DNA from: Chloropicon primus | Lineage: Eukaryota > Chlorophyta > Chloropicophyceae > Chloropicales > Chloropicaceae | Assembly (NCBI GenBank): GCA_023205875.1 | Contig: CP060758.1 | Coordinates: 248,001 to 312,000 of the forward strand | Length of the DNA: 64,000 nt | Reading direction: 5' to 3' | Notes under the pieces: generated by a model | What the model was told of the DNA's origin: nothing | The model's database searches: none | Seen by the model: the letters and a program-made list of their open reading frames with translations, nothing else | Made by a program: the position numbers and the translations under genes | In this document: piece after piece, positions 48,901-54,674 of the stretch | Layout: each line of letters starts with the position of its first letter | Numbering within the stretch: the first letter of the stretch is position 1

Positions 48901-50303
48901 AGGCCACACTGAGTACCATGTTATTCTCACGCTACCAGATGCTTTTGGGTAGGAAGGGGTTCCGAGCGTGGCGCAACCACATGCTGCTGTTGAATGAAAG
49001 GCGTGGCAAGGTTCGTCATTTCATTGTGGGCTGGCAAAGTCTGAACCTGAAAAGGTGCTTCCGGTCATGGAAAATTTGTGTCGATCAGGAGCAGATGATT
49101 GCAGCACTGGACGCTCTGGTGCTGAGCGGTGCTTTTGAAAAATGGAGAATGAAAGTAGCGAATTCAAGGATTCGCTACTCTGCCATCGACAACGTGTTCT
49201 GCATGAAAAAAGCGAGCCTGGCTCATTGCTTCAGGAGCTGGGCTGCTCATGTCAGGAAGGAGAAACTTGTCCTCCAAAAGTTCGCCCTAGTTGGGAAGAC
49301 GACGATGAAAGCCTCCTTCATGAAGCACTGGAGGCAGTACACCGGGTACAAAAAGAGCAAGCGCAGCTTGAGCGAGAAGCTCATTCTCCACTACAGGTTC
49401 AGGGTGGCAACAAAGTTCTTCAAGGCCTGGGCACGACACACTGCCCTGCGAGCTGAGAGGCTGCGGATGGTGAAGACGTTCATTGGCAGGTGGCTCGGGA
49501 TGAGTTTGCAGAAGCACTTCAGTTGCTGGGCAGTCAAGGTAGCCAGGAAGAAGTATATATTGAAGCAAATCTCAATTTCCGGGAGCGAGCACGACAAAAG
49601 GATACAGCTTGGAGTCTTCCGCTACTGGAAGCAATGTACGGACCAGATCAAAAAGCACAGAAGCAAGGCCGAGGAATACATCGTTCGTAACGGCCACTCA
49701 CGCAAGAGGAAATTGCTGCACAAGCAGTTCTGTCACTGGAGGTCTTTGAAATCCATGCGACAGGACATGGAAAGGGTGCTGCAGGACCGACGTGCTTTCA
49801 TAGCGATCTCGAGAGCGTTCAAGCACTGGAGAAGCGTGCATGCTCAGAAGGTCAAGTTGTCACAAATGATGAGACAAGAGCACGACGTGAAAGTGAGGGG
49901 CAATGTATTCAATTCCTGGCACAAAACCACACTGCAGAAGATCGCCTTCAGAAAGTACAGGCAAAAGCAGAAGTGGTTCCTCCGATGGAAGTTTGAGGCC
50001 ACGCTGAAAGAGAGCTTCTACGAGGAGAACGTCGTCTTGGAGCAGGCGAATCTTGGTTTGGATGACAGCGCTGGCAATGCGTTCTACCCTGACGTTCTGA
50101 GAAGTTCCTACACCAAAGCGATCGAAGACGTGGGCCTGCTCGAGGCCAAAATTGCGTCTTTCTCAGACGAAAGACAATCTTTCATGGCCAGCCCTCCGAA
50201 GTTCGAGGACTCTTTGCTGGACGACACAGAAGCGATCCTCAACGAGTTGGACAGCCAAAGCTCAAAGATAAGGAGGCGGCTGGCGGAAATGAAAACACCT
50301 TAG
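39951..50303 (+). CDS. Giant SFI1-like centrin-binding repeat protein, about 3,450 aa, single exon
   Basis: Sfi1-type proteins are long continuous helices with Trp-containing repeats of about 33 residues that each bind a centrin, building centrosome, basal-body or contractile fibres. Here about residues 170-3,350 are built of such units (SFGKWSNYV, CFETWWSNV, AFETWLSYV, YASLMAWAERA and variants: hydrophobic, F/L-x-x-W, basic spacing), roughly 95-100 of them. The N-terminal 145 residues (GDVVVLWLESEQVGVTVTVE, VGFKSCKTGKFLQARRK) look like a small beta domain, perhaps fascin/trefoil-like. The C-terminus is acidic and coiled. Three 909-bp and more than eight 405-bp near-identical tandem repeats occupy the middle. 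The start is MAEEGWLP; an upstream ATG at 39912 is possible. The frame is uninterrupted for 10.35 kb. Confidence 0.85.
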   Translation: MAEEGWLPREGDVVVLWLESEQVGVTVTVEEGQEKVLLKQWRDISELCADPGAPFFAFKKQDYVGFKSCKTGKFLQARRKHPHKLATYSNFWGVWEQFRIKKCSRVVSSRVRGWKSSILLLQPRQLPNAVLSLGCYFLTTSMAPTRAAPRSIAAGEGIPVKKVEALNISMKLVHSFARKCSSRFLRSALTSWRDAATRRRLLHSICSNMRKHLCRRLLMSVLKRWRHRIVRKKRQDVFVERMRAKKQKKDGNACFSWWREYSASKRMKGIHVRKLKEMQKRRRTRRLLKEWKAYSHENKSCAAKQKNSLTKFEANRKRRIIRAWFSSLQQHKEQEKHVHRSIRVRQNSELRNIIYKWSILTEREKYTSTCNALVTRMMNRLYLHRVFDHWSYLVQECVQVRHKVQTCIVRLSIRHMTDAFEAWLSYTSDQRARMHLLNVVTQRMQRLRLTHCFGTWWSNVGYLGQVQRKLQRCVMQLAHRKLVHVFETWLTYVDQQRALACARAKANRMGDARRQDAMYASLMIWAERAHAWKMKRYRMKRAVMHMNRLCLHRTFGKWLNYVRRILVEHMVLHKVMLRMQRLRLSHCFGTWLSNVGYLGQVRRKLQRRVTQIAYQKIAGAFEAWLTYVDQQRALACARAKANRMGDARRQDAMYASLMIWADRAHAWKMKRYRMKRAVMHMNRLCLHRVFDHWSYLVQECVQVRHKVQTCIVRLSIRHMTDAFEAWLSYTSDQRARMHLLNVVTQRMQRLRLTHCFGTWWSNVGYLGQVQRKLQRCVMQLAHRKLVHVFETWLTYVDQQRALACARAKANRMGDARRQDAMYASLMIWAERAHAWKMKRYRMKRAVMHMNRLCLHRTFGKWLNYVRRILVEHMVLHKVMLRMQRLRLSHCFGTWLSNVGYLGQVRRKLQRRVTQIAYQKIAGAFEAWLTYVDQQRALACARAKANRMGDARRQDAMYASLMIWADRAHAWKMKRYRMKRAVMHMNRLCLHRVFDHWSYLVQECVQVRHKVQTCIVRLSIRHMTDAFEAWLSYTSDQRARMHLLNVVTQRMQRLRLTHCFGTWWSNVDYLGQVQRKLQRCVMQLAHRKLVHVFETWLTYVDQQRALACARAKANRMGDARRQDAMYASLMIWAERAHAWKMKRYRMKRAVMHMNRLCLHRTFGKWLNYVRRILVEHMVLHKVMLRMQRLRLSHCFGTWLSNVGYLGQVRRKLQRRVTQIAYQKIAGAFEAWLTYVDQQRALACARAKANRMGDARRQDAMYASLMIWADRAHAWKMKRYRMKRAVMHIHRLYLHQSFGKWSNYVQNILVERMVMHKVILRMQRLHMSQCFETWWSNVDYLGQVRRKLQRCFDHRRHRNLFHAFETWLSYVDEQHALANARSKANRIADVRRQDAMYASLMAWAERAHAWKMKRYRMKRAVMHIHRLYLHQSFGKWSNYVQNILVERMVMHKVILRMQRLHMSQCFETWWSNVDYLGQVRRKLQRCVMHMSYRNLVHAFETWLSYVDEQHALAIARSKANRIADVRRQDAMYASLMIWAERAHAWKMKRYRMKRAVMHIHRLYLHQSFGKWSNYVQNILVERMVMHKVILRMQRLHMSQCFETWWSNVDYLGQVRRKLQRCFDHRRHRNLVHAFETWLSYVDEQHALANARSKANRIADVRRQDAMYASLMAWAERAHAWKMKRYRMKRAVMHIHRLYLHQSFGKWSNYVQNILVERMVMHKVILRMQRLHMSQCFETWWSNVDYLGQVRRKLQRCFDHRRHRNLVHAFETWLSYVDEQHALANARSKANRIADVRRQDAMYASLMAWAERAHAWKMKRYRMKRAVMHIHRLYLHQSFGKWSNYVQNILVERMVMHKVILRMQRLHMSQCFETWWSNVDYLGQVRRKLQRCVMHMSYRNLFHAFETWLSYVDEQHALAIARSKANRIADVRRQDAMYASLMIWAERAHAWKMKRYRMKRAVMHIHRLYLHQSFGKWSNYVQNILVERMVMHKVILRMQRLHMSQCFETWWSNVDYLGQVRRTLQRCFDHRRHRNLFHAFETWLSYVDEQHALANARSKANRIADVRRQDAMYASLMIWAERAHAWKMKRYRMKRAVMHIHRLYLHQSFGKWSNYVQNILVERMVMHKVILRMQRLHMSQCFETWWSNVDYLGQVRRKLQRCFDHRRHRNLVHAFETWLSYVDEQHALANARSKANRIADVRRQDAMYASLMIWAERAHAWKMKRYRMKRAVMHIHRLYLHQSFGKWSNYVQNILVERMVMHKVILRMQRLHMSQCFETWWSNVDYLGQVRRKLQRCVMHMSYRNLFHAFETWLSYMDEQRALANARSKANRIADVRRQDAMYASLMAWAERAHAWKMKRYRMKRAVMHIHRLYLHQSFGKWLNYVQNILVERMVMHKVILRMQRLHMSQCFETWWSNVDHLRQMRWKVQRFVLRWSLFCMSYYFWEWQDWVEIKMRKKKRLERALLSIEGLKLYHSFGKWLSYVHNHLKKKMLLQKIVFRMQKVHVAQGFYTWRSNIHYLHMIQIRLQRALTHIAYRTFRAVFDGWASRILLWQSKRYRVRRAVMHIHRLYLHQSFGKWSNYVQNILVERMVMHKVILRMQRLHMSQCFETWWSNVDYLGQVRRKLQRCVMHMSYRNLVHAFETWLSYVDEQHALANARSKANRIADVRRQDAMYASLMAWAERAHAWKMKRYRMKRAVMHIHRLYLHQSFGKWLGYVGMVSKEKTLLHKVILRMQRLHLCQCFETWWSNVDYLGQVRRKLERCLIRYTHRSLVLAFGSWLRWTNISKATNCRLKQAVRKIERLSMCHSFQMWLSAVDESSHDRQLLLKVITRMQRLHMSQCFETWWSNVDYLGQVRRKVQRCVMQMSHHNVVYAFETWMSYVDEQRALVAANVLAESHFRKFTTSSTFLKWWKLVRFGKAVNLSHLKTKYDGVLLYSAFSGWFLLCRKSVGDKNVAKRYLSVGVSRVRLASFKRWVGYVNFKRREATLSTMLFSRYQMLLGRKGFRAWRNHMLLLNERRGKVRHFIVGWQSLNLKRCFRSWKICVDQEQMIAALDALVLSGAFEKWRMKVANSRIRYSAIDNVFCMKKASLAHCFRSWAAHVRKEKLVLQKFALVGKTTMKASFMKHWRQYTGYKKSKRSLSEKLILHYRFRVATKFFKAWARHTALRAERLRMVKTFIGRWLGMSLQKHFSCWAVKVARKKYILKQISISGSEHDKRIQLGVFRYWKQCTDQIKKHRSKAEEYIVRNGHSRKRKLLHKQFCHWRSLKSMRQDMERVLQDRRAFIAISRAFKHWRSVHAQKVKLSQMMRQEHDVKVRGNVFNSWHKTTLQKIAFRKYRQKQKWFLRWKFEATLKESFYEENVVLEQANLGLDDSAGNAFYPDVLRSSYTKAIEDVGLLEAKIASFSDERQSFMASPPKFEDSLLDDTEAILNELDSQSSKIRRRLAEMKTP
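41095..43810 (+). repeat. Three tandem 909-bp coding units in the SFI1-like gene
   Basis: Units begin near 41095, 42004 and 42913. Each encodes 303 residues (nine Trp repeats). Copies are nearly identical, including silent sites, apart from the first boundary and a small patch at about 43147-43158 in unit 3 where the GGTTACTTGGGACAAG of the others reads as a Val-Asp-Tyr variant. Confidence 0.9.
43807..47197 (+). repeat. Eight tandem 405-bp coding units plus a partial ninth
   Basis: Units start near 43807, 44212, 44617, 45022, 45427, 45832, 46237, 46642, with a partial at 47047. Each encodes 135 residues (four Trp repeats). A displaced copy follows at 47640-48080, after about 430 bp of diverged repeat. 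Confidence 0.92.
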
Positions 50304-50349
50304 AAAAGACACTTGTTGTTGCTTGCAAATCACAAAGTTTATCATGCCA

Positions 50350-51399
50350 TCACTCCCTCTTCCCCTCGTAGCCGTACGGGTTATTGCTTGCCCAGGTCCA
50401 CTGGTCTTTGCAGGCATCTTCGATGGTGAGCTTCGCGGTCCAGCCAAGCTCCTCCTTTGCGAGATCAGGCGAGCAGAAGAGTTCCGCGACGTCGCCGGGC
50501 CTCCTGTCCGCCATCTTCGTCGGGATTTTCTTCCCACACGCGAGCTCAAACGCCTTCACGATCTCAAGCACGGTCGTGCCGATGCCCGTCCCAAGGTTGT
50601 AAACCTTGCACTTGACATCGTCCTCGCTCTGGAGCTTCTTCAATGCAGCGATGTGGCCCTCAGCCAAGTCCACGACGTGGATGTAGTCCCTCGATCCCGT
50701 GCCGTCCCTGGTGTTGTAATCCGATCCAAAAACGCTGAGCTCCTTCCTTCTTCCCACGGCCACCTGCTGCACGTAAGGCATGAGGTTGTTGGGAATGCCC
50801 TTGGGGTCCTCCCCAATCAGCCCGGACGGGTGGGCACCGACTGGGTTGAAGTAACGCAACAGAATTATCCGCCACTCCGGATCGCTCTTGCTCAGGTCCC
50901 TCAAGATCTCCTCGATGAAAAGCTTGGTCCTCCCGTACGGGTTCGTCGCGGACAACGGAAAGTGTTCCAGGACGGGGACCTCCTTCGCGTCGCCGTAGAC
51001 CGTCGCAGAGGACGAGAATATGAACTTCTTGCACCCATACTTGGACAAGAGGTTGAGCAACGTTACGGTTCCCCCGATGTTGTTCTCGTAATAGCTCAGT
51101 GGCTTCGCCACGCTCTCGCCCACCGCCTTGTACCCCGCGAAATGTATGCAGGCGTCGAACTTCACCTCCTTGAGGAGTCTCTCCGTCCCCTCCGCGTCGC
51201 AGATGTCAAGCTCCTCCACTCGGAGGTTCCCGTACCTCTCATCCCCAACCAGCGTCCTGATTCTGTCCTTCACTTTGAGACTCGCGTTGAACATGTTGTC
51301 CATGACGCAGACTCTGCACCCTTGCTTCAGCAAAGGGACGACGGTATGGGAACCGATGAAGCCCAAGCCTCCCGTCACGAGAACGCTGCACCCATCCAT
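50350..51399 (-). CDS. GALE: UDP-glucose 4-epimerase (GalE), 349 aa
   Basis: GalE interconverts UDP-glucose and UDP-galactose using bound NAD. The sequence starts with the Rossmann motif [14 protein letters not shown], then [36 protein letters not shown], the catalytic Ser in [10 protein letters not shown], the Y-x-x-x-K pair in [26 protein letters not shown] and [29 protein letters not shown]. All catalytic residues are present and the length (about 340-350) is normal. No targeting signal, so cytosolic. The stop is 46 bp from the convergent SFI1-like gene's stop. Confidence 0.96.
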   Translation of the reverse strand: MDGCSVLVTGGLGFIGSHTVVPLLKQGCRVCVMDNMFNASLKVKDRIRTLVGDERYGNLRVEELDICDAEGTERLLKEVKFDACIHFAGYKAVGESVAKPLSYYENNIGGTVTLLNLLSKYGCKKFIFSSSATVYGDAKEVPVLEHFPLSATNPYGRTKLFIEEILRDLSKSDPEWRIILLRYFNPVGAHPSGLIGEDPKGIPNNLMPYVQQVAVGRRKELSVFGSDYNTRDGTGSRDYIHVVDLAEGHIAALKKLQSEDDVKCKVYNLGTGIGTTVLEIVKAFELACGKKIPTKMADRRPGDVAELFCSPDLAKEELGWTAKLTIEDACKDQWTWASNNPYGYEGKRE

Positions 51400-51830
51400 C
51401 GCCTAAACCTAAACCTTTTCGAAGGATCGACGGATTCAGCAGATGACAAGAGCACGACGTGTTCGCTTGTTCCCCCCTCTCCGCTTCTCTTCACGCGCGC
51501 CGCGCGCTTTGCTTTCGTCTGTCGTCGTCGCCAATCCTCTCCCTCCCTCTTCTTGATTGCGTCGATCGTAGCCTCTCGTTTAGGATGAGGCCAGGCAAGG
51601 ATGATGGAGGATGGAGGACCCAAGGCAAGGATGATGGATGATGGAGGATGGAGGACCCAAGGCAAGGATGATGGAGGATGGAGGACTCAAGGCAAGGATG
51701 ATGGAGGGTATCGGATGGATGCGCCGTCTTCGTAATGATGGGATGTAACATATCCTATCTTATTTTTGGTACAACAAAAAGATTATTATTAGAACAGTTC
51801 TAGGCCTTAGGGTTCCCCGGTCGCTGCGGC
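51400..51830. other. Intergenic region with a minisatellite
   Basis: Upstream of GalE and downstream of the kinase gene. It contains a tandem array at about 51590-51712 (units of AAGGCAAGGATGATGGAGGA plus TGGAGGACCC variants, about 33-45 bp). No gene is seen. Confidence 0.6.
51590..51712. repeat. Minisatellite, GGCAAGGATGATGGAGGATGG-type units
   Basis: Four to five imperfect head-to-tail copies, with inner GATGATGGAG duplications. Confidence 0.85.
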
Positions 51831-53648
51831 CTAAACCCAATCTACATCTAGGTTTGGCGCAGGAGCTGCCCCACACGTGGTTGAACATAAGGAAGAGAAG
51901 GAGTCCTTGGGGTTGTAAATGAGCTCCAAGTTCTTCCTGGTCTCGAGCATGGTTATGGCCTCAACTCTCTGCCTCGACGTCTCCTCCAAGTTCGTGAGGC
52001 ATTGCGCGTTCAGAGAATTGACGTGGATCTCCATGACCTTGACCTTGGTGAGAGCCTTGCAGGTCGCTACCCTTGGTGACGTTCCTTTTGGGTTTTTGAT
52101 ACTCCTCAGAGCCGAAATCTCACCAATGGAGCCTCCCTTCCCAACAACCAGCGCACGGGGCCGCAAGGGTTGGCTCTTCTCCGTCCATTTCCCCCCCCTC
52201 TTGCCGTCGCCCCTCAGCTTCATGAGCATCTTCGTCGTCTCCGACTTGTACATCTCTGACATCGAGTTGGTCGCGACTCCGTACTCCAAGTCGAACGTGA
52301 TGTTGTCGCCGTCATACGCCGACAACTTCTCCAGCCTGGCCGCATCCTCGTCCTCGTCCGGGAACTCTTCCTCCGCGTTGGTCGAGGCGGAGTAACCAGA
52401 ATCCTTCACTTTGTCCGCCGACGACCAGAAATCGATGACTTGGACCTCGCCGCTCAAGATGAAAAACACTGTGTTTCCCGACTCCCCCTTCTTGAAAATC
52501 GTCTCGCCTCGCTTATACGTCGCGAACACGCTACTGTTGCCCAGGTTCTTCATCGGCTCCGTGTTGAAGCTCTCCATGATCGCCTTCTTCAGCATGAACC
52601 TCTTCAGCCACGTGTTGTTCACGATCTCTTTCATGCCGAACCGTTTTACCGGACAAGGCTCCAGCATCCCAGCCAAAAGCTTCGTGATCTCCTTGGAGAG
52701 GTCCTTCCGGAACTCCACTTTTCCCTCGAGTATGTTGTTGTAGACCTGAAACTTGTTCGTCCCCGGGAACGGCAGCCTGCCGTGCAACATGATGTACAAG
52801 CATATCCCCAAGGCCCACACATCGCTCTTGTACGAGTAGTTCGGCTCCTCTTCAGTCCCGTTCACGATCTCCGGAGCGCAGTACGCCGGGGTCGTCCTCC
52901 TCCTCTGGGGACAGCTAAAGTGAGCAGCTGAATCCATGTCACTTATCTTTAACCTTTCCCCAGACATGAGCATGTTCTTCAGCGTCAGGTCCCCGTGGAT
53001 GATTCCCCGGCTGTGGAGGTACTGCGTTCCGGTGATCATCTGCAAGAAAAGGCCCTTGACCCGAGAGAGCCTCATCGGGGTGCACTCCTTGGTGTAGCTG
53101 TCCTCACTCATGACGTGACCACCGTCCGCATACTCCATGGCTATGACGTAGAACTCGCCATTGGAGTCTTTGATAAGGCTGTTGCTCCGTATGACGTTCG
53201 GGTGGTCAAGGAGCATCAAGAACGTGCAGTACTTGGCGAACCCGAGGTTAAGCATCGAGAAGTCCTTCTTGCTCAGTATCTTCAACGCTTCCAAAGACCC
53301 CGTCTTGATGTTGATGCCAAGCTTTACCGTGGCCAGCGATCCCGTATTTATGTGCCGTAGCAAGATGTAGTTCCTGAAGTGCATGACGCCCCTCTTGTCC
53401 TTCATCACGCAGTCCACGTTGAGCTTCATCTCCGACAGGCGAAGAACTTCCTCCACGTCTTTCCGCAGCTTGTTGCTCTTCTTGTTCCTTTCTTTCTTAC
53501 TCCTCGTGGGCGTCATTTGATTTCTTTCTTCTCCGCTCTCGGATTTCCTCGCCCCACGGACACAACTGGAAAGGTACCTGTACAACCTCACGTAGGGGCA
53601 TTTCACGTGTCCGGTGACTCCCGCCTGACACACCTCTTCCAGTTCCAT
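51831..53648 (-). CDS. Protein kinase with C-terminal cyclic-nucleotide-binding domain, 605 aa
   Basis: The kinase domain (about residues 75-340) has a relaxed Gly loop (INTGSLATVKLG), the VAIK Lys in EALKIL, the catalytic loop HGDLTLKN with Asp220 (HGD instead of HRD), DMD where DFG is usual, and APE as CAPEIV. Asp, Lys and Asn needed for catalysis remain, so activity is plausible. The C-terminal domain starts FATYKRGETIFKKGESGNTV, FFILSGEVQVID, is split by an acidic insert of about 90 residues, and resumes with a phosphate-binding cassette GSIGEISAL...PRVATCKA holding the expected Glu and Arg. Kinase-then-cNBD is the reverse of PKG. The start at 53648 has purine at -3 and G at +4; ATGs at 53516 and 53918 are alternatives. 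Confidence 0.78.
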   Translation of the reverse strand: MELEEVCQAGVTGHVKCPYVRLYRYLSSCVRGARKSESGEERNQMTPTRSKKERNKKSNKLRKDVEEVLRLSEMKLNVDCVMKDKRGVMHFRNYILLRHINTGSLATVKLGINIKTGSLEALKILSKKDFSMLNLGFAKYCTFLMLLDHPNVIRSNSLIKDSNGEFYVIAMEYADGGHVMSEDSYTKECTPMRLSRVKGLFLQMITGTQYLHSRGIIHGDLTLKNMLMSGERLKISDMDSAAHFSCPQRRRTTPAYCAPEIVNGTEEEPNYSYKSDVWALGICLYIMLHGRLPFPGTNKFQVYNNILEGKVEFRKDLSKEITKLLAGMLEPCPVKRFGMKEIVNNTWLKRFMLKKAIMESFNTEPMKNLGNSSVFATYKRGETIFKKGESGNTVFFILSGEVQVIDFWSSADKVKDSGYSASTNAEEEFPDEDEDAARLEKLSAYDGDNITFDLEYGVATNSMSEMYKSETTKMLMKLRGDGKRGGKWTEKSQPLRPRALVVGKGGSIGEISALRSIKNPKGTSPRVATCKALTKVKVMEIHVNSLNAQCLTNLEETSRQRVEAITMLETRKNLELIYNPKDSFSSLCSTTCGAAPAPNLDVDWV

Positions 53649-54674
53649 CCTCCACTCCCACTTCGCCACCCCTGCCTTGCTACCTTCCACTCCACCTTGT
53701 GGGAGAAGTCCCAACCCAACCCACCCCCCCTGCTTTGCCTTCCTTCCCTGGCTTGGCTCCTGGCTTGGCTCTGTTGCTCTTCGCTCTCGTCGCTCCTTTC
53801 CTTGTTGCTCCGAGCGCGGACGAACGGTATGGCAGCAGGACAAGCGAAGCGGCGAGTGCTTGGTACCAAGAGCAAGGCAAGGCGCTTGCTCCCTTGGAGA
53901 AGGAGGAAGTACGACCAAGGCGCTTGCTCGTCGTGGCTCGTCGTGGCTCGTCGTGACTTCTTCTAAAAGTGGTTTAGAAGAAGCAAAACTGCAAACAAGG
54001 TTTCCATCCTCTCGCTAAGCTATAACGCAAAGACTTGATCCGCCCTCGCTAAACGAGACAGAGACAAGAGACAAGAGACAAGAGACAAGAGACAAGAGAC
54101 AAGAGACAAGAGAAGGTCGAAGAAGAAATAGGAGTAACCAAGAACAAGAGAGGAGAGGAGAGGAGAGGAGAACGATGAGAACAGAGAGAGAGAGAGAGCA
54201 AAGGAGGACAAGGACGCGCGAAAAGATCCCCCCCCAACCCAGAGACTCTCGAAACGTCATAAGGCAGACGGAGCCAATGAGGAGTCACAATGAAAAGAAC
54301 CCTTGGTAATGATAATCATAGCCATCAAACCCCCAAAAGAAAAGAACCCTTGGTTCGGGTTCCAGGTCTTATGCTTATGATTCTTCCCAATCCTTTCCTT
54401 CCTAAAAACGGACGCACCTTCGTATCTTCGCCCTTCGCTCTTCTCTCTCTCTCTTCTTTGCGGAGACGCCTCCTGCGGTCTCCGCAATTGTGGATAAAGT
54501 GAGAGCGATCTCCTCCGAACAGAGAGCGAATCGTCGATCAAGCGAGGCGACGACGAAGGCGAAGGCGAAGGCAAGCGCTCTCCCTCCCTCCCTCTCTCTT
54601 CCCCACCCGCCGCCGCCGCCGCCGCTCCCCCCCCTCCTCGCTTACCCTCCGCCGTCGTCCTCGTTTCCGCGAGG
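53649..54674. other. 1-kb divergent intergenic region
   Basis: Upstream of the kinase and of FZL. It contains a (GACAAGA)n tract, GAGAG and AGGAG runs (54140-54200), and a near-direct repeat of AAAAGAACCCTTGGT at 54293 and 54339. No coding exon and no clear copy of the recurrent motif. Confidence 0.5.
54055..54113. repeat. (GACAAGA)n heptanucleotide repeat
   Basis: About eight perfect 7-bp copies. Confidence 0.93.
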
